Of a DNA stretch of 64,000 bases, positions 16,456 through 25,661 are shown piece by piece. The stretch spans positions 1 to 64,000 of the forward strand of contig CAKZOO010000041.1 in assembly GCA_937136455.1 (NCBI GenBank), written 5' to 3'. The translations under genes and the position numbers were made by a program. The notes under the pieces were generated by a model. The model was not told the DNA's origin and ran no database searches. It worked only from the letters and a program-made list of their open reading frames with translations. Each line of letters opens with the position of its first letter. Within the stretch, counting starts at the first letter, position 1. Origin of the DNA: an uncultured Flavobacteriaceae bacterium (GTDB lineage Bacteria; Bacteroidota; Bacteroidia; Flavobacteriales; Flavobacteriaceae).

Positions 16456-17430
16456 TTAGCTCCCTAAATTCTTGAAAAAGTCCTTAGCACGCACCTTTTT
16501 ACGCTCCTCTTTCTCTTTTAGAGGTTTGTCTGAGGTTTCCGTCACTTTAGGCTTCTTAGGGGCTGCTTTTGCCTTAGCAAGCCTGTTTTCACGCATTTTC
16601 TCGATATTACTCTTGCCAAGAAACTTCTCGATAAACTGGGTAGGCATTGAACTGAAGAACTGCTCCTGTTGCTTAATAAGCTCCTTTTCTACCGTAGGGA
16701 GTACATCTTTAGCAGAAACGTCATCGTAGCCATTTTCCATAGCCCACATCATAGTTTCAGCAATCTTCTGTCTGACCATTGGGTTATCTGGGAGTTGTTC
16801 GTAAGCATCCAAAGCCCCACTGATCTCGTCCTCAAGTTTGGCGTTCTCTTCAGCCATAACCTGCTCATAACGGATACGGTCAAGTTCCTCTTTGTATTTT
16901 CTTTCCTGCTCTCTCGCTTCAGCAAGCTCTCGCTCGTACTTTTCTTGAGCTAGTTCTTCAGGAGATTTTTTCATTTCCTCAATTTGCTTTTGTAAGTACC
17001 CCTTAGTGAGTTCATCAACATCAGTACCTAACTGCTTTAAAACAGAAAAAGGGTCTGACTTCAACTCTTCCAGAGCCTCTTCATAAGCCTTTTCTAGCTC
17101 TTTAGCTCTTTGCATGGCTCCACGTCCAGCGTGTGCCATTTGAAGTTCTCTTTTAATGCTCTCTTCGTCATTCAGATCAATCTTTTTAACAACCTCTTTA
17201 CCGTTCACCTTGAGCGTAAAAGTTTTTATCATATCCTGAACTTCTTCTTCGGTCGCACCTTCCTCAATTGCCTCTTGTACGGCTTCCTGTAAGTCAGCTT
17301 GGTCTTCAGTGGACATTTCGGAAACTGAGGTCTCTAAATCATCACTCTGTTGATTTACTTCTTCATTTTCAGATGTTTCCGTCACTTCAGTCTCTAAAGA
17401 GTCGTCTACTACATTAATTTCTTCACTCAT
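16456..17430 (-). CDS. scaffolding protein
   Basis: 324 residues, strongly acidic N-terminus (first 90 residues), central coiled coil rich in E, K and R (about 110-205), and a basic C-terminus (KKKVRAKDFFKN). This composition and its place between portal and capsid genes are typical of phage scaffolding proteins. Start ATG 17430 follows AAGGAG. Confidence 0.8.
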   Translation of the reverse strand: MSEEINVVDDSLETEVTETSENEEVNQQSDDLETSVSEMSTEDQADLQEAVQEAIEEGATEEEVQDMIKTFTLKVNGKEVVKKIDLNDEESIKRELQMAHAGRGAMQRAKELEKAYEEALEELKSDPFSVLKQLGTDVDELTKGYLQKQIEEMKKSPEELAQEKYERELAEAREQERKYKEELDRIRYEQVMAEENAKLEDEISGALDAYEQLPDNPMVRQKIAETMMWAMENGYDDVSAKDVLPTVEKELIKQQEQFFSSMPTQFIEKFLGKSNIEKMRENRLAKAKAAPKKPKVTETSDKPLKEKEERKKVRAKDFFKNLGS

Positions 17431-17463
17431 AATAATCTCCTTCGGTCAGTAATTAAATATGAC

Positions 17464-18126
17464 CTAGATGCTCGTCTCATTATTGAGATAGAGCTTGTTA
17501 TTTTTAGAACAATTTTCTTTCTCTGTAATTATTTGTAAGTTCCAAGGAACATGTAATCCGCACACAATATCGCCCTTTAGAGGAACTATATGATCTACAT
17601 GATAGGTAACTTGGTCCCTTTCAGACATAACCTTTCTCTTTGCGTAAATATCCTTAATCCTCTCTTTATCCTTAAAACTTAACCATTTAGGAGTAGCCTT
17701 TAGTTTTCTAGCTCTATAATTTGAAGAATAAAAACATCTAAGTTCGGAGTTAGCTTTAGCGTACTCTTTTTCCCTCTTTTTAACTTTTTCCTTATTATTC
17801 CTCTGCCATTTTTTAGAATAACCAGAACACTTGTCCCTGTTTTTCCTAACCCACTCTTTATTATACCTGTCTCTTTTTTCTTTGTGTTTTAAATACGATT
17901 TCCTTGATATAGCCTTTCTATTCTCAGGATTAGCCTTAATCCTATCCCTTTGCTTCCTAAGTTTCTCTTCTCTGTTAGCTTCGTAATATTGTTTACTTTT
18001 CTGCTTACAATACTCTAAGTTATCATGATAAAAAAGCTTGGAATTACACTTCTTGCAAATACCCTTTGACTTCACAAACCTTCTAGGATTTTCCAATTCA
18101 ATTGAGCATAATTTGCATTTATACAT
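17464..18126 (-). CDS. HNH homing endonuclease
   Basis: 220 residues. N-terminal CxxC/CxxC zinc pair (residues 4-7 and 23-26), long basic linker, then HNH core VDHIVPLKG...CGLHVPWNLQIITEKENCSK...N near residues 180-212. Lies between the portal-side small gene and the scaffold gene. Same architecture as the partial gene at 1-508. No good ribosome site, so expression is probably low. Confidence 0.85.
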   Translation of the reverse strand: MYKCKLCSIELENPRRFVKSKGICKKCNSKLFYHDNLEYCKQKSKQYYEANREEKLRKQRDRIKANPENRKAISRKSYLKHKEKRDRYNKEWVRKNRDKCSGYSKKWQRNNKEKVKKREKEYAKANSELRCFYSSNYRARKLKATPKWLSFKDKERIKDIYAKRKVMSERDQVTYHVDHIVPLKGDIVCGLHVPWNLQIITEKENCSKNNKLYLNNETSI

Positions 18127-18127
18127 T

Positions 18128-18343
18128 TTATTTCTTTCTTGCTTTATTTCTCAGTGCCTCAGCTCTTGCCGCCAACCTATCAGCCTTCTCTGTGTCCCCA
18201 GCCTTCTCAGCTCTAACGCTACGCTCACTTAATAGTTTGACCTGCTGAGACGTTAGGTCGTCAATCTCTTGATCTGATTCTTTGTCTAGTTGGGTTGTTA
18301 CATCACTAGAAAGTAATCTATTTAACACTTTCTTTTTCCTCAT
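18128..18343 (-). CDS. small late protein, unknown
   Basis: 71 residues, highly charged helix (repeated RAEKAGDTEKADRLAARAEAL). Start behind AAGGA. Sits between portal and scaffold; may be a head-assembly factor. Function unknown. Confidence 0.6.
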   Translation of the reverse strand: MRKKKVLNRLLSSDVTTQLDKESDQEIDDLTSQQVKLLSERSVRAEKAGDTEKADRLAARAEALRNKARKK

Positions 18344-18352
18344 ACTAAATCC

Positions 18353-20434
18353 TTAAATATTTTGTAAAAATTGTTCCTCTGCAGTATTTGCAGCTCCTTC
18401 AACTTTGGCAGGTTGTGCAGGCTTAACTCCTGACTGACCCATCTGCTGTTGTGCTTGTTCTAAACTCTGATTAGCCATCTGACTCATATCCTGCGCTCCT
18501 TGTTGATTTACTGGAGGCGGTTGCTGTTGGTTGATAGGGTTACCGCCCACTGGAGGAAGAGGTTGTTCGCCAATCAAAGCTAGTAAGTTAGGGTCGGTGT
18601 TTCTTAGTAAATCAATATGCTGCTGAATGTGAGCTAAAACTCTAGCATTCAAATCCGAATCAAGTCTTAGATCGGGATCAGCTAGAACATTAAGGTGAAG
18701 TTGGATATGTTGTCTGTGCGAGTCTACAGCAGTAGCTACAACTTCACTAGTTCCTTCCATCAACCTTTCATTTTCTGCACGTATAAGTAGGTTTTGGTTA
18801 GTTTGACCTTCAGTCATAGTATCCAGTTTACCAGTATTAATAACAGAGAAATACTGTTCTGGAGTTTTTATCAATCCCATCTGAATTAGGTTGTCTGCCA
18901 TTTGAGTTCTACCTGCAGTCGTATGTGCGAGTGCGTTACCGACATCAACTACAACCCTGCTGATAGAATTTAAGTCCTTACCAGAAAACTCTTTCACTTT
19001 ACTACGATTACTCACTCCAGCAATCTCGGCAATTCTAGGAACTTCTGCAAAATCTTTCAAGAGATTAATTACTCCTGTACCAACATCCTCAATTAGGATG
19101 ATGTAGGATTGTTGAAGTCCGTTAATAAATTGGATAGCTTGGGACTGCACTAATGCGAGTGCGTTTCCAGATTTTAGAGAACTCTCAGGATTACCACGCA
19201 CAACTGAATTCACACCAGAGATAGTTTCCATAGAACTAATCATCATTTGGAGGAAATTGAAAGTTTCTGGTGCAGTGGCGGTAAGCTGTAGAGCTTCTGG
19301 TTTTCCTGCTTCGGCATCGTACTCAATAAAATTCATTCCTGAGGCGACTTGATTTAATCGCACATCATTCCCTCTAGGATTTAAAATATTTTGTACACCA
19401 AAAGCATTTTGATTTGTAGCAATAGTAGAATACGAAGAGTTGACAGCATCTTGCATAGGCAAAAGGTCGAACATTGGCGAGTAGCCATAAGGAGTGCCCA
19501 ACATATTAGCAGGTGCAATTCTGTAAACAGGAAGAGTTCTATAAGGCATAATTGAATCCATTAAAACAATGTCTTCATCCAAATACATAATGTATCTTCC
19601 GTTAGGAACCGCATCAGTTCTTTTGTGAAAGAACTCATACATTGGTATGTCATCAGTCTGATCTTGAGCCGCATAAGTCTTAGCATTGAAAAGATTATCT
19701 TTTGTTGGCACTGATAAAATCTTTTCTCTCATTTCTGGATATTTTTTTGCAAGATCGTAACGGTTCACAAAAGTCCTACAAACTACCCAATCATTTTGCT
19801 CAACTGTCTCTTTTGTGGAATCAAATACTACGTCAAATGGGGATAGATTCGTAAACTTAATATCACCTTCATAAACAGGAAAAGCTTCCATAGGTTTACC
19901 TGTCTCAGGATCAATTTTAGGGACTTCCTCTCCCGTTTCCTCATCTAATTCCATCTCTGGTTCGATGTAATCGTAAACCTTACCCGAAGTAGCATCCCAC
20001 TCCATTTTAATAAATCCGCTACCAAAAACAATAGCATACTCAACGGCATTCTTTAAATGTACTTCTAATCTCTTCTCACGCATGTAGTAGTCTAGTAATC
20101 CGTGAGCTAGAGTCGTTTGAACTTGCGACTCGTAATCGGTATTAATCGATCTTGGTTGGAATGACGGTCTTGTTGCAGTGGTCATTGTAAGCATGTGTTG
20201 TGCTATATTTCGATAATGATTAACAGGAAGATTTACTAACTCCCCAGATTCTCCACCAAAAGATACAGAATGATCCAATTCATAGAACTTACCGTGATAA
20301 GAATACCAGCTTCTTCGCATGAGGTCTAGGTAATTGTCATTCTTGAAGTTTTTGTACCAAGACTCAGCTTTTCTTTGAATATGCGAGACTGCCTTCTCGG
20401 CTTCGTCCTCTGCAAAATAAGTTCCGTCATTCAT
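18353..20434 (-). CDS. portal protein
   Basis: 693 residues, ATG 20434 behind GGAGATT. Immediately follows the terminase, and shows portal-like features: N-terminal helical region with W.YHGKFYEL, a central MLGTPYGYSPMFDLLPMQDAVNSSYS stretch (residues 310-335), a long helix (SGVNSVVRGNPESSLKSGNALALVQSQAIQF) and a Gln/Pro-rich C-terminus. The length and the GYSP...D segment fit the large portals of podovirus-like phages. Forms the dodecameric DNA-entry ring at the head vertex. Confidence 0.88.
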   Translation of the reverse strand: MNDGTYFAEDEAEKAVSHIQRKAESWYKNFKNDNYLDLMRRSWYSYHGKFYELDHSVSFGGESGELVNLPVNHYRNIAQHMLTMTTATRPSFQPRSINTDYESQVQTTLAHGLLDYYMREKRLEVHLKNAVEYAIVFGSGFIKMEWDATSGKVYDYIEPEMELDEETGEEVPKIDPETGKPMEAFPVYEGDIKFTNLSPFDVVFDSTKETVEQNDWVVCRTFVNRYDLAKKYPEMREKILSVPTKDNLFNAKTYAAQDQTDDIPMYEFFHKRTDAVPNGRYIMYLDEDIVLMDSIMPYRTLPVYRIAPANMLGTPYGYSPMFDLLPMQDAVNSSYSTIATNQNAFGVQNILNPRGNDVRLNQVASGMNFIEYDAEAGKPEALQLTATAPETFNFLQMMISSMETISGVNSVVRGNPESSLKSGNALALVQSQAIQFINGLQQSYIILIEDVGTGVINLLKDFAEVPRIAEIAGVSNRSKVKEFSGKDLNSISRVVVDVGNALAHTTAGRTQMADNLIQMGLIKTPEQYFSVINTGKLDTMTEGQTNQNLLIRAENERLMEGTSEVVATAVDSHRQHIQLHLNVLADPDLRLDSDLNARVLAHIQQHIDLLRNTDPNLLALIGEQPLPPVGGNPINQQQPPPVNQQGAQDMSQMANQSLEQAQQQMGQSGVKPAQPAKVEGAANTAEEQFLQNI

Positions 20435-20449
20435 ATTTTAATCTCCGTT

Positions 20450-20464
20450 ACTTAATATTGTTAA
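20450..20464 (-). promoter_or_regulatory. late-type promoter element C (weak match)
   Basis: Minus strand TTAACAATATTAAGT, 16 bases upstream of the portal start; shorter match to elements A, B, D, E. Confidence 0.35.
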
Positions 20465-20470
20465 ATAGTC

Positions 20471-21940
20471 CTACTTTTTACCCATAATCGTCTTGAATAT
20501 GGATTTCAGGCTGTCTGTCCCCGATTTCTCTTCAGGAATATGGTAATTATCCTGTCCGTAAAAGTCGAAACCTTCAGGAAAAGGGTTTTTATTCTGATTT
20601 ACGTTACGAACTAGGTATACCAAAGCATCTACCAAGTCAGCATGGTGTCCTTTCAGCTTCCTGTCCATAGTTCCAGAAACTCTTTCGTAGCCAACACGCT
20701 TTCCGTCAGATTTACGAATCTTCCAACGGGCTGTTTCCAGATGATATATTAAGTTTTTACATCTAGGATGTATTTCGATGTCTCCTCGTCGGATCATCAT
20801 TCTTACATTATTGATTTGTTGTTCTTTATTATCTTTTTTAGTGGCAATAAAACGCAACCCGTGCTGTTTGTGCAAGTCGTTAATTAAAATAGGGTTGTTG
20901 TTATCCATAATTCGTTTATGTGGAGTGTATTTTTCTCCAGTCAAGGGGTTAGAAAATAAAGCTCTCTCCTTCCTGTATATACCATCGGCAATATCTTGAG
21001 TTGTTAGCTGTTCTTCGCCCTTACCACCAAGCACTAGCTCATCCATTATAACTATTTTCTTACGCATAAAATCGTAGTAAGCGAATAGAATACCTGTTAA
21101 GTCGCCAACTGCGGGGTCACCCGATACGTAGCAATCGTAATATGCAGGTAAAGGACTTTCTTTAACTATATCCTTTTTTACTTGTTTATTAAATTCAGGG
21201 ATAACCATAGAATCATTGTCAGGTTCTGAAACTAGTAAAAACTCTCGCTTGAAAGCGGGGTCTTCCTCACGTCCGGGATACTCATCAATAATTTCTTCAA
21301 TGTCTTCTGGCGTAATTAGTGGGTTGGAATAAATATCGTATTCGATCAAAACTCCTTGCGCTCTAGCTGCGGCAACATACTCAACCATAAACGGATGGTC
21401 TCCCTGTTTCGATGGAGTGGAAGCCATAATCATTTTACCTTTTGTGGTAAGTAGTGTTGGCATAAGAATACTTCTAACGATATAGGTAAACTCGGTATAA
21501 TCGTGGAAGCCTGCTTCATCTAAAAGAATTAAGTGAGCAGCAGACCCTCGAACAGATTCAGCAGAACCTGCGTCAGTACCTGCCATCTGTATTAATGAAC
21601 CGTTAGGAAATACATATTCGTTATCCTGAGTTCTGTATTCAGGTTTTAGGTGTGGAGGACAATCAGCAAGAATGTCAACCATGTGAGACTTAGCAACGTT
21701 CCTTGCATCTTTCTTTTTTGGAAAAATCAACTTCACTACTTGATTAGGTTTCCTGATGCAATATTCTACAGCAACCGTACACATTGTGAATGATTTACCT
21801 GTACGACGAGCACAGAGGAATACAGTATTCTTACCTTTTGAATTGTATACGGCATTACGCATATCCCTTTGGATACCTTTCAACTTATAGGTTAGGTCTC
21901 CCATTTCCCATAATTTAGCAATAGCCGACTTTACATCCAT
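20471..21940 (-). CDS. terL: terminase large subunit
   Basis: 489 residues. ATPase: Walker A CARRTGKS (residues 43-50), Walker B LILLDEAG (137-144), a TSP-type motif III (MASTPSK). Nuclease: SGDPAVGD (about 268) with the later HHADLVDAL (about 445) supplying acidic residues. Cuts and pumps DNA into the prohead together with the small subunit and the portal. Start ATG 21940 overlaps the previous gene's stop. Confidence 0.95.
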   Translation of the reverse strand: MDVKSAIAKLWEMGDLTYKLKGIQRDMRNAVYNSKGKNTVFLCARRTGKSFTMCTVAVEYCIRKPNQVVKLIFPKKKDARNVAKSHMVDILADCPPHLKPEYRTQDNEYVFPNGSLIQMAGTDAGSAESVRGSAAHLILLDEAGFHDYTEFTYIVRSILMPTLLTTKGKMIMASTPSKQGDHPFMVEYVAAARAQGVLIEYDIYSNPLITPEDIEEIIDEYPGREEDPAFKREFLLVSEPDNDSMVIPEFNKQVKKDIVKESPLPAYYDCYVSGDPAVGDLTGILFAYYDFMRKKIVIMDELVLGGKGEEQLTTQDIADGIYRKERALFSNPLTGEKYTPHKRIMDNNNPILINDLHKQHGLRFIATKKDNKEQQINNVRMMIRRGDIEIHPRCKNLIYHLETARWKIRKSDGKRVGYERVSGTMDRKLKGHHADLVDALVYLVRNVNQNKNPFPEGFDFYGQDNYHIPEEKSGTDSLKSIFKTIMGKK

Positions 21941-22275
21941 TACTTCTCTTTGCTCCCGTCAACAATACTCAGCAGTTGATCTCTGTTTACTTGTTTACCT
22001 TTGGGGGTCTTTTTATCGATACCATTTTTGATTAGCTGCAAACTCTTATTTAAAATCTCAAACGACTTTACTTCCTTGTCAGTAAGTGATCCGTTGTTCT
22101 CCGATAATATCTTTAGTTTCTTTATTTCATTTATACAGATATAATACTCATCGGACATCTCAATCCCATCGTCAATTCCGTACTCATGCAAAGTATGCTT
22201 TAGCTGGGCAATCTCCTGATCCCTTTTTTCCAACTCATCACGCAAAGCCTTTATAGTCATTTCTAAATCTACCAT
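21940..22275 (-). CDS. probable terminase small subunit
   Basis: 111 residues, N-terminal coiled coil (about 5-30) then helical. Directly upstream of, and overlapping, the large terminase gene, which is the usual place of the small subunit. No clear HTH was recognised, so the call rests on position. Confidence 0.5.
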   Translation of the reverse strand: MVDLEMTIKALRDELEKRDQEIAQLKHTLHEYGIDDGIEMSDEYYICINEIKKLKILSENNGSLTDKEVKSFEILNKSLQLIKNGIDKKTPKGKQVNRDQLLSIVDGSKEK

Positions 22276-22583
22276 TGGATACCTCTGCTAAACTCTTCAG
22301 TCTGTTGTTTCTTCTTAGCAAACTTATCTTCTTGAATTGCTGTATGTCTATTCAGTTCTGCAATCTTACCTCTAATCTGAGCTTTCTCAAATTCTGCAGC
22401 AAGTTCTAGAATCTCCTTATCGGCATTCTGAGGTTTCTTTTCAAATTTCTTATCTGAATATACTTTGACTCCCCACACAAGATAGGAAACACACGCCATG
22501 CAAGCTGCAGGAACTGTGTAGTGGGGAAAAATTGCTGGCATAATTGAAAAAATAGCTGTGGTAGCTATAACTAAACGAATCAT
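22269..22583 (-). CDS. small membrane protein with coiled coil
   Basis: 104 residues, two N-terminal hydrophobic segments (about 3-22 and 25-42), then a charged coiled coil. ATG 22583 behind AAGGAG. Could be a lysis protein (holin or spanin type), inferred from topology only. Confidence 0.55.
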   Translation of the reverse strand: MIRLVIATTAIFSIMPAIFPHYTVPAACMACVSYLVWGVKVYSDKKFEKKPQNADKEILELAAEFEKAQIRGKIAELNRHTAIQEDKFAKKKQQTEEFSRGIQW

Positions 22584-22651
22584 GTTAACTCCTTGGTAGG
22601 TCTTAGTTAGCAGTCTTACGATATCCTAACTTTAGCCGCCTTAAATTAATC

Positions 22652-22897
22652 TTACTTATTTGCGTCGTGGACTTTCTTAGCTCGGTCTTTGTCCGAACCT
22701 TCAGGCATGTCCATAATCCATTGAGGGTAGCCAGCTTGTTTAGCAGCGTCCTCTTTTTTCTTCTTCTCTATTTTTGAACCGAAAAGTCTTTTCATGCCGT
22801 CAGCGATACTTGATCCTCCATCGGCATACTTTTTTGACTTCTTTCCAGCCATAGCCTTCAGAGCCTCTTTTCTTAAATTCTTACTATTGCTGTCCAT
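22652..22897 (-). CDS. small basic YADGG protein
   Basis: 81 residues, basic, with KKYADGGSS, the motif shared with 5241-5738. First gene of the packaging operon behind late element D; ribosome site GGAGAG. Likely a virion or DNA-binding protein. Confidence 0.6.
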   Translation of the reverse strand: MDSNSKNLRKEALKAMAGKKSKKYADGGSSIADGMKRLFGSKIEKKKKEDAAKQAGYPQWIMDMPEGSDKDRAKKVHDANK

Positions 22898-22931
22898 TTT
22901 CTCTCCAATAAGTGACGGTTGAACTAATAAG

Positions 22932-22950
22932 TCCTATAATATATTGTTAA
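22932..22950 (-). promoter_or_regulatory. late-type promoter element D
   Basis: Minus strand TTAACAATATATTATAGGA, about 35 bases upstream of the 22897 start; precedes the terminase-portal operon. Confidence 0.55.
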
Positions 22951-22963
22951 AATAATTTATAGG

Positions 22964-22992
22964 TTGACTCAAATAGCTTATTATGATACAAT
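22964..22992 (+). promoter_or_regulatory. sigma70-type promoter of the right-arm small-gene cluster
   Basis: TTGACT, 17-base spacer, TGA-TACAAT. Divergent from late element D. Confidence 0.8.
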
Positions 22993-23003
22993 ATAGTTAT
23001 CAA

Positions 23004-23106
23004 GATATCAGAGGGAGTTGATCGACCTCTCGTATCTTTGAGGAGCCACATGCCTCAAAAATCCTAGTCACTCCTTTTATTTGTTGTGGGATTGGTGCGC
23101 TGCACC
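23004..23106 (+). promoter_or_regulatory. 5' leader with three hairpins
   Basis: GATATCAGAGG/CCTCTCGTATC (23004-23036, one mismatch and one G-T), TTTGAGG/CCTCAAA (23037-23059) and GGTGC-GCT-GCACC (23094-23106) follow each other in the roughly 130-base leader. The second is followed by AATCC rather than a T-run. Looks like a folded regulatory leader. Confidence 0.5.
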
Positions 23107-23129
23107 TAACTTTATCAGTAGGAGCCAAA

Positions 23130-23267
23130 GTGACACCACAGAAGATTTTACTCGAACATGCAACTTTTGTTCATAATATGACAGACGAAGACATAGAACA
23201 TCTAGCCTCGATACTACATCAAGTAATTTCATTTAAGTTTCAACCTTTTATGGAGTTTGGAGGTTGA
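23130..23267 (+). CDS. small protein, unknown
   Basis: 45 residues from GTG 23130, with an excellent TAGGAGCC ribosome site. Acidic and helical. Its 3' end (GGAGG) carries the ribosome site of the next gene. Confidence 0.6.
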   Translation: MTPQKILLEHATFVHNMTDEDIEHLASILHQVISFKFQPFMEFGG

Positions 23268-23269
23268 GC

Positions 23270-23581
23270 ATGACAGATCACCAAAATGTGAGTAAATGCG
23301 AAGACTCTGATGAGGGGGTTCGTCACACAACTGTCACTCCTCTACTAGACTTGGATAATTGGGTGGGCGACAAAAAAAGGAGTCCTTGTGGAAATTACAT
23401 ATTTCATCAAATTGATCCTACGAAATTTGGACTATATGGTAGGAATTATCCATTCATGCACTGCGAAGACAGAAAAGATCGAGTTGGTGCAGACAAAATC
23501 CAGCTAATAAAGAACCTGCTCAACGAACATCCTTTCCTAGCTACCCCTCTCTACACTATTCTCTTTATAGGTGAAAAATGA
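23270..23581 (+). CDS. CGxY (B) family small protein
   Basis: 103 residues from ATG 23270. Contains SPCGNYIFHQ near the middle, matching STPCGQYRLW (23578), LPCGAFTIHY (25079), SICGRYRIA (25917) and SICGRYGVS (43301). Its C-terminus PLYTILFIGE fits the shared C-terminal signature. The codons of that signature (AGGTGAA) precede the overlapping next ATG. Confidence 0.65.
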   Translation: MTDHQNVSKCEDSDEGVRHTTVTPLLDLDNWVGDKKRSPCGNYIFHQIDPTKFGLYGRNYPFMHCEDRKDRVGADKIQLIKNLLNEHPFLATPLYTILFIGEK

Positions 23582-23793
23582 ATAAAGATGACAAATTCTA
23601 TCCGTTTACTGTTTTAGTTTCTGAAGACAACAATCAATGGATTAGGAGCACGCCTTGTGGACAGTACCGTCTCTGGTACGGAAAAAACATAAACCCTTAC
23701 TTACTTGAGGGTACATTTACAGGAGGACTGTCCAGATGCACATCTTATGTCCTAACAAGAATGACAAACCTATATAAGCTTCTCTACGCATAA
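23578..23793 (+). CDS. CGxY (B) family small protein
   Basis: 71 residues, ATG overlapping the previous stop. Core RSTPCGQYRLWYGK, C-terminus TNLYKLLYA. No ribosome site is embedded at its end; the next gene starts 80 bases later. Confidence 0.65.
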   Translation: MNKDDKFYPFTVLVSEDNNQWIRSTPCGQYRLWYGKNINPYLLEGTFTGGLSRCTSYVLTRMTNLYKLLYA

Positions 23794-23872
23794 TTTTTTG
23801 CGACCTGTCGCCTTACGGCTCCTATCTGTTCTCGCATGATCCGTCACTCAAAGTCAATTAACAATATCTTAT

Positions 23873-24091
23873 ATGAAAGATATAAAGAATCCAGTATTCA
23901 TTCCGTCAGACTCAGATTACGTATACGAAGTGTCCAACGGTCACGTTATAAAAACTCACAGAAAATTGTTTAGTTACGAGGGTAAGAAGGCAGTTCTGAC
24001 GGGAATATCTACGATTTTGCTAGAAGCTCAGTTGAAAACTGTTTCAAAAATCATGTCTACAAGCCTTTACAGAGTCTTGCATGGTTGTTGA
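23873..24091 (+). CDS. small protein with family-like C-terminus
   Basis: 72 residues. Ends TSLYRVLHGC, like other members, but lacks the CGxY core. No clear ribosome site. Probably a diverged member. Confidence 0.5.
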   Translation: MKDIKNPVFIPSDSDYVYEVSNGHVIKTHRKLFSYEGKKAVLTGISTILLEAQLKTVSKIMSTSLYRVLHGC

Positions 24092-24335
24092 GTTTAAATA
24101 CAAAGTGGGAGACGTTGTTTACAACTCTGCGAATGACAGATTTGATGTAGTAACAGAACTTGGGTATATGTTTGATGCACCTATTTACAGGATGCAATCC
24201 AACGAAATCTTTATTTACGAGTCTGTTTTACACAAAGCTCCAAAATTACACCAACTTTTGTGGGATACTAATTATGAAAAAAGTAAAATTGTCACAAAAA
24301 AGCAAACAGTTATTGCGGAAGCTTGCTCAGATTAA
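24081..24335 (+). CDS. A family small protein
   Basis: 84 residues. YKVGDVVYNSANDRFDVV opens it in the family manner, and KLHQLLWDTN stands where the terminal signature is expected. It then runs on for 15 residues over the start of the next gene. Confidence 0.6.
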   Translation: MVVEFKYKVGDVVYNSANDRFDVVTELGYMFDAPIYRMQSNEIFIYESVLHKAPKLHQLLWDTNYEKSKIVTKKQTVIAEACSD

Positions 24336-24516
24336 AGAAATTGCCCACTATGCACTAGGCAACAGTGACGAATGGGAAGCAATGAGAGCTGATTTTAACG
24401 AGATAGAAAGATTTATCACAGAAACTAGTAAAGAAAAAAAGGTACAGGACGCAGATTTAGCTAGAAAAATTATCAACAAGGAAGTGGGTATATGGTCGGA
24501 CAACGATTCAGACTAA
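24274..24516 (+). CDS. small helical protein
   Basis: 80 residues from ATG 24274; overlaps the previous gene by 62 bases in another frame. Charged and helical, no motif recognised. Confidence 0.5.
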   Translation: MKKVKLSQKSKQLLRKLAQIKEIAHYALGNSDEWEAMRADFNEIERFITETSKEKKVQDADLARKIINKEVGIWSDNDSD

Positions 24517-24695
24517 AAAATGGAGATGTAGTGACAGTTAAAGGGATAAATGCTGGAAGTATTCTAGCAATTTTACCCAACGGAGCTACTAGGTATTTTA
24601 ACCGTGAGGATATCTGTCACATGCTAGGACAGCCTTGTGAAAGAGATAAATGTCCAGATAACCCCAAAAAGACCTCCTCAGAAGAACAGAAATAG
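24492..24695 (+). CDS. small SH3-like protein
   Basis: 67 residues. RFRLKNGDVVTVKGI...SILAILPNGATRYF has the alternating beta pattern of an SH3-like barrel and resembles the A family N-terminus, but the C-terminal signature is absent; instead it ends in a Cys-containing charged tail. Confidence 0.5.
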   Translation: MVGQRFRLKNGDVVTVKGINAGSILAILPNGATRYFNREDICHMLGQPCERDKCPDNPKKTSSEEQK

Positions 24696-24746
24696 GGCTA
24701 GAATCTAATTTAACCCCCAACCCCTAACCAAGGTATAGGAAACAGA

Positions 24747-25082
24747 ATGACAAGCTTAGAATCGATTTTAGAGTTTATTGAGAAAAGTAAAAACGTGACA
24801 GTTAATTACCAAGAGAAAGGATACAAGGTCAGTTGTCACCTGTGTGAGAACGAAAAATGGAACACTCCCCACATTACAATCAGGATAATTGACTGTTATC
24901 TTCCAGAAAGAGAGCATGAAGTGACGGTTGAATACAGAAAAGGGGAAATTTTCCAGTCCTTGGATGAGGAGGTTATGGTCAAAATCCGTCATGCTGTCGA
25001 AGAAAAGGTGAAAAAACTAAAAACTGATAGGGAAACTAAGCTTCATGACGAATTCTCTAAGCAGCTAATCTCCAAAAAATGA
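24747..25082 (+). CDS. small protein, unknown
   Basis: 111 residues, beta-rich centre and a charged helical C-terminus. Ribosome site AGGAAA. Overlaps the next start (ATGA). Confidence 0.55.
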   Translation: MTSLESILEFIEKSKNVTVNYQEKGYKVSCHLCENEKWNTPHITIRIIDCYLPEREHEVTVEYRKGEIFQSLDEEVMVKIRHAVEEKVKKLKTDRETKLHDEFSKQLISKK

Positions 25083-25324
25083 AGCTAACTCCTGAAGACC
25101 TTATATTTAACGAAGAAAAAGGATACTACAGCCTGCCCTGCGGAGCATTTACCATCCATTATATACAGATGGATTGGTCTAGCGAAGATTGCTGGGCTGC
25201 AATTCCTACAGGTACCACAAAAACAAGCGTTTACGACGCATTCTTGTCAGACCTATGTGACAGATTAACCGAGACTTACCCAGAATATTTCACAAACTTG
25301 TACAAAATCCTACACTACCCCTAA
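25079..25324 (+). CDS. CGxY (B) family small protein
   Basis: 81 residues; YYSLPCGAFTIHYI core and a PEYFTNLYKILHYP ending. Acidic middle. Confidence 0.65.
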   Translation: MKLTPEDLIFNEEKGYYSLPCGAFTIHYIQMDWSSEDCWAAIPTGTTKTSVYDAFLSDLCDRLTETYPEYFTNLYKILHYP

Positions 25325-25331
25325 AATTTCC

Positions 25332-25360
25332 TTGCTTCTCTTACGATAATATGATAAAAT
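25332..25360 (+). promoter_or_regulatory. sigma70-type promoter
   Basis: TTGCTT, 17-base spacer, TGA-TAAAAT; 20 bases upstream of GTG 25380. Confidence 0.7.
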
Positions 25361-25379
25361 ATGGTAGGAGGAGACCATA

Positions 25380-25661
25380 GTGTATCCAGAAAACTTTACA
25401 ATATCGATTAAAAATAAGGCTGAGGGCAGGTTTATAGTTAACCTGCTCCACGCAACTAGTAATATCAGGGTACATAGCAGGAACCGCTCTGTGCAAGAAT
25501 CTCTTGCTGAATTTGAAAAATACTTTGAGGACTACCATAAAGCGTACCGTGTAAGCCATGAAATACTCTCAGGTAACTCTTCTGGGTTCTATAAACCTAC
25601 CCACACAGCACATGACATTATTGATATGCAAAACAATCTTATCAAGTTGCTGTGGCTATGA
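25380..25661 (+). CDS. small protein with family-like C-terminus
   Basis: 93 residues from GTG 25380 behind AGGAGG. Ends QNNLIKLLWL, the shared signature; the N-terminus differs from both A and B groups. Confidence 0.55.
   Translation: MYPENFTISIKNKAEGRFIVNLLHATSNIRVHSRNRSVQESLAEFEKYFEDYHKAYRVSHEILSGNSSGFYKPTHTAHDIIDMQNNLIKLLWL

Noticed and set aside
23858..23873. Plus-strand copy of the TTAACAATAT late element
   Set aside because: It ends on the ATG of the 23873 gene, so a transcript from it would miss the start; probably chance in AT-rich DNA.
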